A stretch of 64,000 nucleotides of DNA from an uncultured Verrucomicrobiota bacterium. GTDB lineage: Bacteria; Verrucomicrobiota; Verrucomicrobiia; Limisphaerales; UBA9464. The stretch is taken from positions 1 to 64,000 of the forward strand of contig CAIVQH010000047.1 of the NCBI GenBank assembly GCA_903907995.1. The letters are read 5' to 3'. Numbering within the stretch: position 1 is the stretch's first letter; every line of letters starts with the position of its first letter. This document shows positions 1 through 8,200 of the stretch, piece after piece. The notes beneath the pieces are model-generated. The model had not been told where the DNA came from. It worked only from the letters and a program-made list of their open reading frames with translations, and did no database searches. The translations under genes and the position numbers were made by a program.

Positions 1-414
1 ACAGACCCTTTGTCCATCCCCGGTTCCGGTCGGGCTCCGCCCTCCCTCCACCGGGGATGGACAAACCAACACAGAACCACAACCATCAACCAACTCCTGA
101 GACTCTCATATCCCATGGAGCAGTTTGTGTGGTCCGGTCACTTCCAGCAAGGTGAAAATCTTTCAGGAATGCCGAATTGATGGCAACGTAAAACGCTCCC
201 GACTCCATGGATCCGCATGATTCTCGGATGCGTAAATCGTGGTTTCGCCAGCCATGGGCCGAGGTTTTGGGCGCAGCCGGGCCCCAACGGAATTGGACGG
301 AAATAATTCCGCAACCGGGAGGATTGCCGGCGGTGCGTGATACAATGGCACTGTGAAACCCGAGGCGGAAACCAAGGAAGTAACGGTGGCACTATCCGCA
401 GGACAGCCCCCCAT
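1..414. other. No gene recognised
   Basis: Apart from the hairpin at 9-65, nothing convincing is visible here. The open frames in this stretch have proline/cysteine/histidine-rich compositions typical of chance frames in GC-rich DNA. A 12-bp word (atacaatggcac, near 340) recurs at 738-749, at the junction of the next two genes. Confidence 0.5.
9..65. repeat. Perfect 16-bp inverted repeat (hairpin)
   Basis: Positions 9-24 (tttgtccatccccggt) and 50-65 are exact reverse complements separated by 25 nt. The structure has no T-run, so a Rho-independent terminator is not favoured. It could be the edge of an interspersed palindromic repeat cut by the window end. Confidence 0.7.
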
Positions 415-738
415 TCAGGCAATTGCGGGCAAACACAACCCAGCAAGGATGCTGATCAGCAGGCTCAACCAGCCAATCGTTGCCAGAGGTCGCGCCATCC
501 GCCTCAGGAGGAAGCAGACGATCAACAGCCCGACGACGCTAAACAAACATGTAACTGCCGCTGCCGCCTCAATGACGGATGGGCCGGGAAGTCTATCGAC
601 AGCAAACGGCACCACAAACGATGCAAATAGCAGCGTCTGAAAAAGCCAGAACAGAACGAATAGCAGGTGCCGATGGGATTCCTTTCCCATTTCCTGACTC
701 GAATCCTTTCCCTGATTTTTCTCATTCATGGGGCTCAT
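415..738 (-). CDS. Small membrane protein of unknown function
   Basis: A 107-residue protein starting MSPMNEKNQ. After a short charged N-terminus it has three hydrophobic segments (about residues 26-49, 52-78 and 86-107), so it is probably an integral membrane protein. The ATG at 738-736 overlaps the TGA of the upstream gene as ATGA, which fixes the start and implies translational coupling. No family recognised. Its partner resembles immunity-type conserved hypotheticals, so a joint role is possible but unproven. Confidence 0.6.
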   Translation of the reverse strand: MSPMNEKNQGKDSSQEMGKESHRHLLFVLFWLFQTLLFASFVVPFAVDRLPGPSVIEAAAAVTCLFSVVGLLIVCFLLRRMARPLATIGWLSLLISILAGLCLPAIA

Positions 739-1148
739 ACAATGGCACCATGCTCGTCGAACATTTGTATCTCGCGGGCAAGAACCCAACCTGTCATGCC
801 GTAGGATGATGAAAACTCAAAACCGCGAGTTGCCCGTGCTTTTAAATAGTTCAGCGCCTCATCCTGTGAATCACGCCAAAAACGAGGCCAACCCGAAATC
901 CGGTTGCGTTCCTGAATTTCAGCCAACCGCGGCGTAACGATGCTTTCGGGGGTCACTTCCGTCAGAGCAAAGATGATATTGCCGAGGCAATCGTCACGAA
1001 AATCATAAGCTTCCACTCCGGAGAAGAGGACAGTTGTTCGCTCAAAGGGCTCGCCCTGATCGCGCCACTCGGTATGCAACCGAATCTCCCGAGCCTCGGA
1101 TTTGACTTCGTACCCAACCAAAAAGTTGTCGTGAAGTGACCTCACCAT
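735..1148 (-). CDS. Conserved hypothetical protein, immunity-like
   Basis: A soluble 137-residue protein. It has an N-terminal SLHDNFLVGYEV segment, a central GVEAYDFRDD-x-GNIIF block and a C-terminal SSSYGMTGWVLA block. These three blocks resemble, from memory, a widespread unnamed family of immunity-like hypotheticals. The start is taken at the ATG at 1148; a TTG at 1163 in the same frame is possible. It lies 27 nt after the NIPSNAP gene on the same strand, and its stop overlaps the start of the small membrane protein. Confidence 0.65.
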   Translation of the reverse strand: MVRSLHDNFLVGYEVKSEAREIRLHTEWRDQGEPFERTTVLFSGVEAYDFRDDCLGNIIFALTEVTPESIVTPRLAEIQERNRISGWPRFWRDSQDEALNYLKARATRGFEFSSSYGMTGWVLAREIQMFDEHGAIV

Positions 1149-1175
1149 GTTTTTTGGAGCCAACCGTCTTTCATC

Positions 1176-1976
1176 TCAGATCTGCGACGCCGGCGTGCGC
1201 TTCAGGAAGATGCTGATGACCTTGGAGACGTTGTCCTTGTACTGCGGGTCGCCGCTCAGCTTCTTCCACACCGGCGCGTCGAAGAACGCCTTCCAGTGGA
1301 CCTTGTGCGCGTCCTGGTTTTCGCCGGATACCATGTAGATGAGGTTGGGCATCTGCGCGCCCACCACCGTCTGCGCGAAGAAAACAGGCGTCAGCCCGAC
1401 CTGGTGCATCAGCGGGATCTCGCCGGCGTTGAACATGCCGACCTTGTTGATGCCCTTGCTCTCGCTGTGGCTCTGGTAGATGCGCAGCTCAAAAACCCAC
1501 GGCTTCTTCTCGGCGGCCGAAGGCGGCACGGCGAGCCGCTTCATGCCGTCGAAGGCCACGAGCAGCGAGCTTTCAAAGCGCACGTAGGCGGGGTCGCTCT
1601 TCGGAGTGTTCAGATAGGCGGCACCGGCGGCCTGGTAAGCGGCATCGGCAGCGAGCTTGGCCGGCACCTCGGCATACGCGCCGGGCGTGGCGAAGGGGAT
1701 GAGCACGTAAACCTTGTTGCTCGGGGAATCCGCCAGCTCGGTGAACACGCCGACGGACGCGACGCCCAGGCGATTGTAGGCGGGCACAGCAGCCTTTTCC
1801 CAGTAGTCGCTGATAAGTTTCTGCTGCGCCTCGGTCTTGGTGGTGTAGGTGCGCAGCTCGTAATATTGGGGCGCGACCGACGACGACGAGGAGGTGGTCG
1901 AGCAACCGGTGCTGCCGAGCACGACCAGCAAGGCCGTGAGTGCGAGCAGAGAGCGGAGGAACGTGCGTGGCTTCAT
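1176..1976 (-). CDS. NIPSNAP family lipoprotein
   Basis: A 266-residue protein with a lipoprotein signal (MKPRTFLRSLLALTALLVVL followed by the lipobox LGSTGC). A Ser-rich linker precedes two NIPSNAP-like ferredoxin-fold repeats, the first beginning YYELRTYTTKTEAQQKLI and the second FELRIYQSHSESKGI. NIPSNAP domains occur in bacterial secreted proteins of unknown enzymatic role, often near carbohydrate or amine catabolic genes in this phylum. The start at MKPRT is preferred because longer versions would bury the signal peptide. It is transcribed divergently from the glutamate dehydrogenase gene. Confidence 0.85.
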   Translation of the reverse strand: MKPRTFLRSLLALTALLVVLGSTGCSTTSSSSSVAPQYYELRTYTTKTEAQQKLISDYWEKAAVPAYNRLGVASVGVFTELADSPSNKVYVLIPFATPGAYAEVPAKLAADAAYQAAGAAYLNTPKSDPAYVRFESSLLVAFDGMKRLAVPPSAAEKKPWVFELRIYQSHSESKGINKVGMFNAGEIPLMHQVGLTPVFFAQTVVGAQMPNLIYMVSGENQDAHKVHWKAFFDAPVWKKLSGDPQYKDNVSKVISIFLKRTPASQI

Positions 1977-2093
1977 GTGGTGGCGAATTGTTATGCCCTC
2001 CGACCGCGCGGGCGCAAGGAGCAAGGAGAGTCAGCAGGGTGTCACACCGCTTGCGCCTTCCTCCGCTTGCGCGACATTCCGGGCAGATCACCT

Positions 2094-3350
2094 ATGGACA
2101 TCTACGCCTCGCCGACCTTCGACATGGCCTGCCGCCAGTTCGATCTCGTGGCCGACCATCTGGATATACCCATCAACGACCGCGAACGGCTCAAGTATCC
2201 CAAACGGGCTCTCACCGTCGCCGTGCCCGTCCACCTGGATGACGGCTCCACAAAGGTGTTCACGGGGCATCGCGTCCAACACCATCTCTCCCTCGGGCCG
2301 ACCAAGGGCGGCATCCGCTACCATCCCGACGTGACGCTCGGCGAAGTCGCCGCGCTGGCCATGTGGATGAGCTGGAAATGCGCCCTGACCGGCCTGCCCT
2401 ACGGCGGGGCCAAAGGGGGTGTGGCCGTGAACCCACGCCGACTTTCCCTCGGCGAACTCGAACGGCTCACCCGTCGCTTCACGCAGGAGCTCATCCCCTT
2501 CATCGGCCCGCAGATCGACATTCCCGCGCCCGACATGGGCACCAACGAGCAGACCATGGCTTGGATGATGGACACCTACAGCACCCATGCGGGCCACTCG
2601 GTTCCCGCCGTGGTGACGGGCAAGCCGCTGAGCATCGGCGGCAGCGTAGGCCGGCGCGAGGCCACCGGTCGCGGCGTCGCCTACCTCATCGGGCGCGCGA
2701 TGGACACGCTGGGCATGAATGCCGGCAGCTCCACCGCCGTGGTCCAGGGCTTTGGCAATGTCGGCGCCGTCGCCGCGCAGTCGCTCACCAAGCAGGGCGT
2801 GAAGGTCATCGCCATCAGTGATGTGGACGGCGGCCTGTATAACGCGCACGGCCTGGACCTCTTCAAGCTGGAGCAATGGGCGCAGGAAAAGCGCACCACG
2901 CTGGGCTTCCCCGACGCCGATCCCATCGCCAACGACGAACTCCTCCGGCTGAAGTGTGACGTGCTGGTGCCCGCCGCGCTCGAACGCCAGATCACCGCCG
3001 CCAACGCCGGCCAGATCCAGTGCCGCATCCTCGCCGAAGGCGCGAACGGCCCGACCACGCCCGACGCCGACGTGATCCTCCAGCAGCGCGGCGACGTCTT
3101 CGTGATTCCCGACATCCTCTGCAACGCGGGCGGGGTGGTGGTGAGCTACTTCGAGTGGGTGCAGGACCTGCAGTCGTTCTTCTGGAGCGAAAGCGAGGTC
3201 GTGGACAAGCTCTTCCGCATCCTCGAAGGCGCGTTCACGCAAACCCTCGCGCTGTCCCGCAAGCGCAACCTCCCGATGCGCCTCGCCGCACTCAGCCTCG
3301 GCGTGGGCCGCGTCCAGGAGGCCAAGCGGGTGCGGGGATTGTTTCCTTAA
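2094..3350 (+). CDS. Glu/Leu/Phe/Val dehydrogenase (glutamate dehydrogenase type)
   Basis: A 418-residue hexameric-type amino acid dehydrogenase, catalysing NAD(P)-dependent oxidative deamination, most likely of glutamate. The N-terminal substrate domain shows KGGIRYHP and the catalytic-lysine motif PYGGAKGGVAVNP (residues about 102-114). It also has DIPAPDMGTN and TGKPLSIGGS. The C-terminal Rossmann domain has the dinucleotide motif GFGNVG (about 219-224). Length fits the family. The open frame extends about 800 nt further upstream, but that part is antisense to the NIPSNAP gene. The ATG at 2094 matches normal GDH N-termini. Confidence 0.93.
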   Translation: MDIYASPTFDMACRQFDLVADHLDIPINDRERLKYPKRALTVAVPVHLDDGSTKVFTGHRVQHHLSLGPTKGGIRYHPDVTLGEVAALAMWMSWKCALTGLPYGGAKGGVAVNPRRLSLGELERLTRRFTQELIPFIGPQIDIPAPDMGTNEQTMAWMMDTYSTHAGHSVPAVVTGKPLSIGGSVGRREATGRGVAYLIGRAMDTLGMNAGSSTAVVQGFGNVGAVAAQSLTKQGVKVIAISDVDGGLYNAHGLDLFKLEQWAQEKRTTLGFPDADPIANDELLRLKCDVLVPAALERQITAANAGQIQCRILAEGANGPTTPDADVILQQRGDVFVIPDILCNAGGVVVSYFEWVQDLQSFFWSESEVVDKLFRILEGAFTQTLALSRKRNLPMRLAALSLGVGRVQEAKRVRGLFP

Positions 3351-3403
3351 GTGGCCTCAAGGATGTCTCTGACTTAGCGGGCACCATCCGCAGGCTACAA
3401 TAG

Positions 3404-3895
3404 CTAGCCGGTGGTTATCTTTGCCTGCCGTTCAAGTTGGCGGATATCCCGCAGCGCAATCCACAGCGGTAGTGCCGCTGCCGGAGCGAAGACAAAATCG
3501 ATCCAAAACCAGAACATCGGGATTCCCCGCAGCGGGATGCACACCCCGGTCAGAACCGGAACCGAGGCGCACATGATCAGGCCGCATTGCACGATCCAGA
3601 CGTTGCGAACCGGATCCCGAATCGCGCCCGCGAATAGAACCGCCAGCATGATATGCGCAAAAGCCAGCCAATCGTGCGCATAGAGCAGGAACGGTTGATT
3701 GGCCTTTACCGATTCAATCCCAGCTATGGCCCGGACGATAAACCCGTGAAGATCATTCGTTGGCACTCCATCGCCCCAAACAAGTCGAACGAACGTCTTC
3801 AGCTCCCAGATTACCGGCCAGACAGTCACTCCCGAGACGAACAGGCCGAAAGCCACGATGCTGAGCATCCATTTTGCACGTTTTGAAGGGTTCAT
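3404..3895 (-). CDS. Integral membrane protein of unknown function
   Basis: A 163-residue protein beginning MNPSKRAKWMLSIVAFGLFV. It has four hydrophobic segments, at about residues 9-27, 73-90, 97-118 and 125-145, so it is predicted to be a polytopic inner-membrane protein. An in-frame ATG at 3967 would add 24 charged residues and is less likely. It is convergent with the GDH gene, with only 53 nt between stops. No family recognised. Confidence 0.6.
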   Translation of the reverse strand: MNPSKRAKWMLSIVAFGLFVSGVTVWPVIWELKTFVRLVWGDGVPTNDLHGFIVRAIAGIESVKANQPFLLYAHDWLAFAHIMLAVLFAGAIRDPVRNVWIVQCGLIMCASVPVLTGVCIPLRGIPMFWFWIDFVFAPAAALPLWIALRDIRQLERQAKITTG

Positions 3896-4107
3896 CGCTT
3901 GCTTTCTGAGACTCTGGTGTGACGCACGTTTGTCCGAGTCTGCCGAAAGCTTCCGTCTGAAATCCATCCTTCACTATGAAAAGTGCCAAGCAGGTAATGC
4001 TTGCCAGGCTGGCAAGGTGCAGCGTTTGAAACGCGGATCTCTGCGCCGATGGTTTGGCTTGTCGGCGACACTACCAATTGTCCACCGGTCCGTTCGTCTG
4101 GATTGCC

Positions 4108-5280
4108 TTACTTGACCTTCGCCTCGAAGTAATCCGTGCCGATTTGCGCCACCTTGTTGTCCGGGTCGAGGACGTAGCGCTGGAGCACCCGGGCGTCGCT
4201 GAAATCCTGGAGGTAGAGATAGCTGCGCAGCGGTCCTTCCGTCGTACGACCCACCAGGGTCAGCGACTGGAAGTGGCCCAGCGCCTTCATCTCCTCCTGA
4301 ACCTGCTTCTGGGCGGGCCCCAGCTTCTGCCACAGTTCCGGGGTGTAGTCGGACTCGCGCATCGTACCACCCAGAATGTCCACCCCGAGCGCCCGGAGAT
4401 GCGCCGTGACCAGTGGCTCCGCGTCCGGCAACGGCTTCAGGTTGTCGAGATAGAAGCGCTGCATGTTGGGCGGCAATGGCCGCAGAGCCTCCGCCAACTG
4501 CTCCTGCAGGCGCGGCATCTCATAGTAGTGGGGGCCGCGCGCCAGTTCGGCGGCCAGGTTGAGCTTCACCGCGTCCGCCCGGGTCGGCACCGGGGCGATG
4601 AACAGGTCGCCGGTCTTCAGGTCATACACGCTGGAGTACTTGGTGGCGAATTCGCCCGTCTGCAGGGTCTCGCGCAGGATGCCCAGGCCGTTGGCCACGG
4701 TCGGTTCCGGCGGACGGGCCAGCAGCCTGTCCAGCGCCGCTTGCCCATAGCCGAAGCCCCGGCACCCGGTGGAACGCTCCACCTGAAGCCGGCCCGCCTG
4801 CGCGCTGATGATGGCCGAGGCGCCCGTGCGGTCGGCGACGAGTATCCGGGAGCGGGCGAAATCCGGCTCCCAATACTTCCAGTAAAACGCGATGGCCTCG
4901 TTGACCGTCGAGCAGGTTTCGAGCATCCGCTGGCTGGGGTTGCCCCGCACCGGTTTCAGGCCGGGATTGGCCGGCCAATCCGCCGGAAAACCGGTGACCC
5001 AGTCGAAGGCCAGACCCGCCGTGTTCACCCCGCCCTGCGCCCAGCCATTGTCGAAGCCCACATAGGCGCACCCCATGAAACCCTCTCCCGCCGGCACGAA
5101 CCAGAGGCGGCTCGCCGGATTCGACCAGTCCTCGTTGTTGAAGAACAGGGCCCGGCTCGCGTCGGTCAGCACGAAGATCGTACAGGCCCGCACCGGATCA
5201 ATGAGGGACACCGCCAAGCCCAGGGCCAGGGCCAGCTTCAGGCCGAGGCTTTTCCGCCATCCGAGGGTCAGCCGTTTCAT
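4108..5280 (-). CDS. Secreted Ntn-hydrolase (penicillin V acylase / bile salt hydrolase-like, C45/C59 group)
   Basis: A 390-residue protein with a signal peptide ending ...DPVRA followed directly by Cys33 (CTIFVL). In this superfamily the mature N-terminal Cys is the nucleophile, so signal cleavage would expose it. NEDWS near residues 49-53 and GVNTAGLAFDW near 83-93 match conserved positions of choloylglycine-hydrolase-like enzymes. Such enzymes cleave linear amide bonds such as penicillin V, conjugated bile acids or N-acyl homoserine lactones. The substrate here cannot be told from sequence. No companion gene suggests a pathway. Confidence 0.75.
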   Translation of the reverse strand: MKRLTLGWRKSLGLKLALALGLAVSLIDPVRACTIFVLTDASRALFFNNEDWSNPASRLWFVPAGEGFMGCAYVGFDNGWAQGGVNTAGLAFDWVTGFPADWPANPGLKPVRGNPSQRMLETCSTVNEAIAFYWKYWEPDFARSRILVADRTGASAIISAQAGRLQVERSTGCRGFGYGQAALDRLLARPPEPTVANGLGILRETLQTGEFATKYSSVYDLKTGDLFIAPVPTRADAVKLNLAAELARGPHYYEMPRLQEQLAEALRPLPPNMQRFYLDNLKPLPDAEPLVTAHLRALGVDILGGTMRESDYTPELWQKLGPAQKQVQEEMKALGHFQSLTLVGRTTEGPLRSYLYLQDFSDARVLQRYVLDPDNKVAQIGTDYFEAKVK

Positions 5281-5377
5281 AAAAAACCTTTCTTCAACCT
5301 GCCTGCGTCAGATACCGAACCCGCCGATCCCCCGCAAAGTTTCGGGAAATCAGCGCCCATCCGGCAACATCTGCTCC

Positions 5378-5566
5378 TCACGTCTCCCGTTTCGCCGCGC
5401 GCAGGTCTTTGAGCACCTGTTCCGGCGGGTCTTTGACGAAGAAGTTCAGATTCTCCGAGCACAGCACCTGCGTGGCGTGATCGGCATACTTCACCGCCAC
5501 GACCTTGTCCGCGTTGAGATGGATGAGATTGTCGGTGTCGAATTCCGTGAAGGTGATGAATTGCAT
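5378..5566 (-). CDS. Small FlbD-like protein
   Basis: A 62-residue protein, MQFITFTEFDTDNLIHLNAD... It has the pattern seen in FlbD-type small proteins: a short beta-strand, then LNADKVVAVKYADHATQVLC, then FVKDPPEQVLKDL. FlbD genes normally sit in flagellar operons, but no flagellar gene is nearby, so this is a similarity of pattern and not a functional call. The start is placed at MQFIT; an upstream in-frame start at 5605 adds a basic, unlikely leader. Confidence 0.55.
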   Translation of the reverse strand: MQFITFTEFDTDNLIHLNADKVVAVKYADHATQVLCSENLNFFVKDPPEQVLKDLRAAKRET

Positions 5567-5626
5567 GGCATCCCTACGCTGAGGGGAAACCGGAGGGGGT
5601 CGCAAGGTAGGGGAAACCCGTAGTCC

Positions 5627-5941
5627 TCACGTCTTCACCGGGACCGATTCGCCCCGCGTATTGCGTTCGATCTCCAACTGGCAGAGGGCGCTTTGGGCCT
5701 GGAGCCTGAGCTGGGCACCCCGCTCCAGCCCCTGCCCCAGACCAATGATTCCCAGCACCAAGGCGGGCACCCAGTCCGGGCAGTGCAGCGAAAGCGCCGG
5801 CGGCAGCGCTTGCAGAATGTAGGGCGCTCCCACCAGTCCGATGAGCGCACCCAGCACTACCGACACAACGGGGACAAACGCGGCGCGCGCATAAAGCCGG
5901 TCGGCGGAACGCTGGATTACGGCAGGATCGTAGGTGGTCAT
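5627..5941 (-). CDS. Small two-helix membrane protein, unknown
   Basis: A 104-residue protein with two hydrophobic segments (about residues 21-48 and 56-72) followed by a charged coiled tail (QGLERGAQLRLQAQSALCQLEIERN). It probably sits in the inner membrane with a cytoplasmic tail. It lies 24 nt downstream of the M28 peptidase gene on the same strand. No family recognised. Confidence 0.55.
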   Translation of the reverse strand: MTTYDPAVIQRSADRLYARAAFVPVVSVVLGALIGLVGAPYILQALPPALSLHCPDWVPALVLGIIGLGQGLERGAQLRLQAQSALCQLEIERNTRGESVPVKT

Positions 5942-5965
5942 GGAAAACGGGATTGGAGCCGCGAA

Positions 5966-7642
5966 TCAGCGCGTCAGTTTCAGCATCTCATCGCGACGGG
6001 CCTTGAACTCGGTGCCGGGCTTCCATTCGGGCCAGTTGGAGCCATTGGCCACGCGCAGCCCCACTTGTCGGAGCAGCTCGAGATCTTCGACCGCCCCGGA
6101 GAGGTCCCAGTCCGGCTTCACCTCGTCGCTCACCTTGTGGTAGTCGCGGTCGGTGTATTCGTCGACCTTGGCTTGGCCAAAACCGGCGGGCTTGTCGCGG
6201 TAATCCAACCCGCTGTGCCCGTAGAGCGCGGGCACGCCGACCTTGGCGAACTCAAAATGGTCGCTGCGATAGAAGGTGCCTTTCTCAGGCATCGGCTCGG
6301 GTTTGATCGTGCGGCCCTGCGCGGCGGCCACTTCGCGCACCAGGTCATCCAACGTGGAGTTGCCGAGGCCGACGACCGAAAAGTCCCGCGTCCGGCCCCA
6401 GGTGTTGAGGCCGTCCATGTTGATGTTCGCCAGCGTGCGCGTGAGCGGATAGAGTGGCTGGCTGGCGTAGAACTTCGCCCCCAGCAGTCCCTGCTCCTCC
6501 GCCGTGACGGCCAGGAAGAGCACGGAACGCTTCGGCGGCGTGGGCGCATGGGCGAAGGACTCAGCGAGGCCGAGCAGGCCGGCGGTGCCGATGGCGTTGT
6601 CGGCGGCCCCGTTGAAAATCTGGTCGCCGGTCAGTTTCTCATCACGTCCCAAGTGGTCCCAGTGCGCGGTGTAGATGAGCCATTCGTCACGCAACTTGGC
6701 ATCGCTGCCCGTCAGCTTGGCGACGACATTTTTGGAGCGGACGTGCCGGATCGTGTTCGTCACGTCGAAGTCGGCGGTGAACCCCAACGGCTGCGGGCGG
6801 AAATCGCGGCGCAGCGCGGATGCCTTCGCCGCCTCATAGCTGGTCCCGGCGTCGGCAAAGAGTTTTTGCGCCCGCTCCAGGCTGATCCACGCGGCGATCT
6901 GCACCTGCGACTCGGGATTCGCATCGAGGTCAAAGCGCTCCCGGCCCCAGGAATTCACCACGACGAACCATGGATAGGCCGCCGGCTTGGTCTCATGGAC
7001 GATAAGTGCGGCGGCGGCTCCCTTCTTCGCGGCGATCTCGAACTTGTAGGTCCATCGGCCGTAGTACGTCATCGCCTTCCCCTTGAACATGGAGTCGTCG
7101 AGTTTGGTGGGATCGTGCGGGTCGGGAATGGGCGGGTCATTGATCAGGAACACCACGGTCTTGCCGCGCACATCCACGTCCTTGAAATCATCCCAGCCAT
7201 ATTCCGGCGCGACAATGCCGTAGCCGACGAACACGAGTTCGGAATTGGTGAGCGTCACGCGGTCGCGCTGGGGCGGTGCCCAGGCCACGAAATCCTGCGG
7301 GAAGGTGAGGCTTTCATTCGTGCCGGCGTGATGCAGCAGGAACTGCGTCACGGACTTCATGCCCGCCATCGGCACATCCTGGAACCAGGAGCCGTTAGGA
7401 TTGCCCGGCTGCAGGCCAAAGGACTTGAACTGCTCGACCAGCCACGCGGTGGTGAGTTCCTCGCCATGCGTTCCGGGACCGCGGCCCTCAAATTCATCGG
7501 AGGCAAGTTTCGTGGTGCGCGCGAGAAGTGAAGGTGCGCTCAGGAAGGGATCGGTCGCCGGCACATCGGCGGCGGCCAGATTGGCGACCAAGGCCAGTTG
7601 GACGGCCGCGACGGAACCTGCCAGTCGTGTGAAGGGTTTCAC
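5966..7642 (-). CDS. Secreted M28 family zinc aminopeptidase with PA domain
   Basis: A 558-residue exported peptidase. A GTG start at 7642 gives a clean signal peptide ([20 protein letters not shown]...AAADVP). An ATG further upstream at 7780 would bury it. A PA-type insert lies around residues 120-290 ([20 protein letters not shown]). The M28 catalytic core shows HWDHLG (about 326), GAADNAIG (about 345) and the catalytic pair AEEQG (about 380), followed by NINMDGLN and [10 protein letters not shown]. Together these give the dinuclear zinc ligands H, D, E, D, H. It likely releases N-terminal amino acids from peptides in the periplasm or outside the cell. Confidence 0.88.
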   Translation of the reverse strand: MKPFTRLAGSVAAVQLALVANLAAADVPATDPFLSAPSLLARTTKLASDEFEGRGPGTHGEELTTAWLVEQFKSFGLQPGNPNGSWFQDVPMAGMKSVTQFLLHHAGTNESLTFPQDFVAWAPPQRDRVTLTNSELVFVGYGIVAPEYGWDDFKDVDVRGKTVVFLINDPPIPDPHDPTKLDDSMFKGKAMTYYGRWTYKFEIAAKKGAAAALIVHETKPAAYPWFVVVNSWGRERFDLDANPESQVQIAAWISLERAQKLFADAGTSYEAAKASALRRDFRPQPLGFTADFDVTNTIRHVRSKNVVAKLTGSDAKLRDEWLIYTAHWDHLGRDEKLTGDQIFNGAADNAIGTAGLLGLAESFAHAPTPPKRSVLFLAVTAEEQGLLGAKFYASQPLYPLTRTLANINMDGLNTWGRTRDFSVVGLGNSTLDDLVREVAAAQGRTIKPEPMPEKGTFYRSDHFEFAKVGVPALYGHSGLDYRDKPAGFGQAKVDEYTDRDYHKVSDEVKPDWDLSGAVEDLELLRQVGLRVANGSNWPEWKPGTEFKARRDEMLKLTR

Positions 7643-7786
7643 GGCGGCTGAAATAGCCCCTCTGTCACGTGACTGCAACGCCGACGTACCCGGACGCAGC
7701 CGTGGGCTTTCCTGAATTCGAAGGCCCAGAGCCTGTGGGGACGCGTTCCCCTTTCCATGAGCCTCGTCTGCCTCTACCAACCCGCA

Positions 7787-8005
7787 GCGCTGAAAGCGCC
7801 ACCGAGTAATGCCTGGGGTGGAGCGAACATGGTGAGCGAAGCCCCAGGGAAAGCTCTGGATTGGGCTGAGGGCTGAAGGCCCGACTCAAGGCACCCCCAC
7901 TTTCGCACGCGCTTGCAGCGCTCGATCGCTTTGGCCCCGTCAACCTGGGGCTGCGCTCGCGAGGCTCGCTCCACCCCAGGCATTACTCAGACGGGCTTTC
8001 AGCCC
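7787..8005. repeat. Palindromic multi-hairpin interspersed repeat (219 bp)
   Basis: A nested inverted repeat. The outer arms are 7787-7799 and 7993-8005 (11 of 13 match, core gctgaaagc). A perfect 23-bp pair follows at 7804-7826 and 7966-7988 (core gcctggggtggagcga), then an inner pair around gccccagg near 7841-7848 and cctggggc near 7945-7952. The centre contains a chance frame on the minus strand that I do not call. The architecture suggests a MITE- or REP-type element. Confidence 0.8.
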
Positions 8006-8092
8006 TGCCAAAGAAAATCCCGCCTGGCCCTCTCACGGAGTGGAGGTTCCGATCATTCTTTCCGGGATTTCATTGCCTCCCTTTTGTTTCTT

Positions 8093-8120
8093 TCCTGCTT
8101 TCCTGCGTTCCAAATTCAAA
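8093..8120 (+). repeat. 28-nt interspersed repeat, copy 1
   Basis: This sequence recurs in inverted orientation at 12592-12619 with 25 of 28 identities (shared block ttccaaattcaaa). A shorter direct match (tcctgctttccaaatt) is at 12679-12694. Confidence 0.65.
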
Positions 8121-8200
8121 ACCTGCTCCCTTCCGCACACGGCCGCGCATTGACTCGCTCCCGCGCACTTCCCAAGCTTGGGCGTCCTTCACCTCGAGTC

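Larger units (their letters stand above)
7643..8200. other. Intergenic region with repeats, divergent between M28 peptidase and acs
   Basis: No gene is supported here. The stretch holds a 219-bp palindromic repeat (7787-8005) and a copy of a 28-nt interspersed repeat (8093-8120). Promoters for the two divergent genes must lie here, but I could not place them with confidence. Confidence 0.6.

Noticed and set aside
1296-2093. Upstream extension of the glutamate dehydrogenase frame
   Set aside because: It runs antisense to the NIPSNAP gene and lacks family similarity; the GDH N-terminus is normal from 2094.
2088-3242. Long open frame opposite glutamate dehydrogenase
   Set aside because: Ala/Gly/His/Arg-rich shadow of a well-conserved gene in high-GC DNA.
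7665-7943. 92-residue minus-strand frame within the palindromic element
   Set aside because: Lies inside repeat DNA and has no protein-like features.
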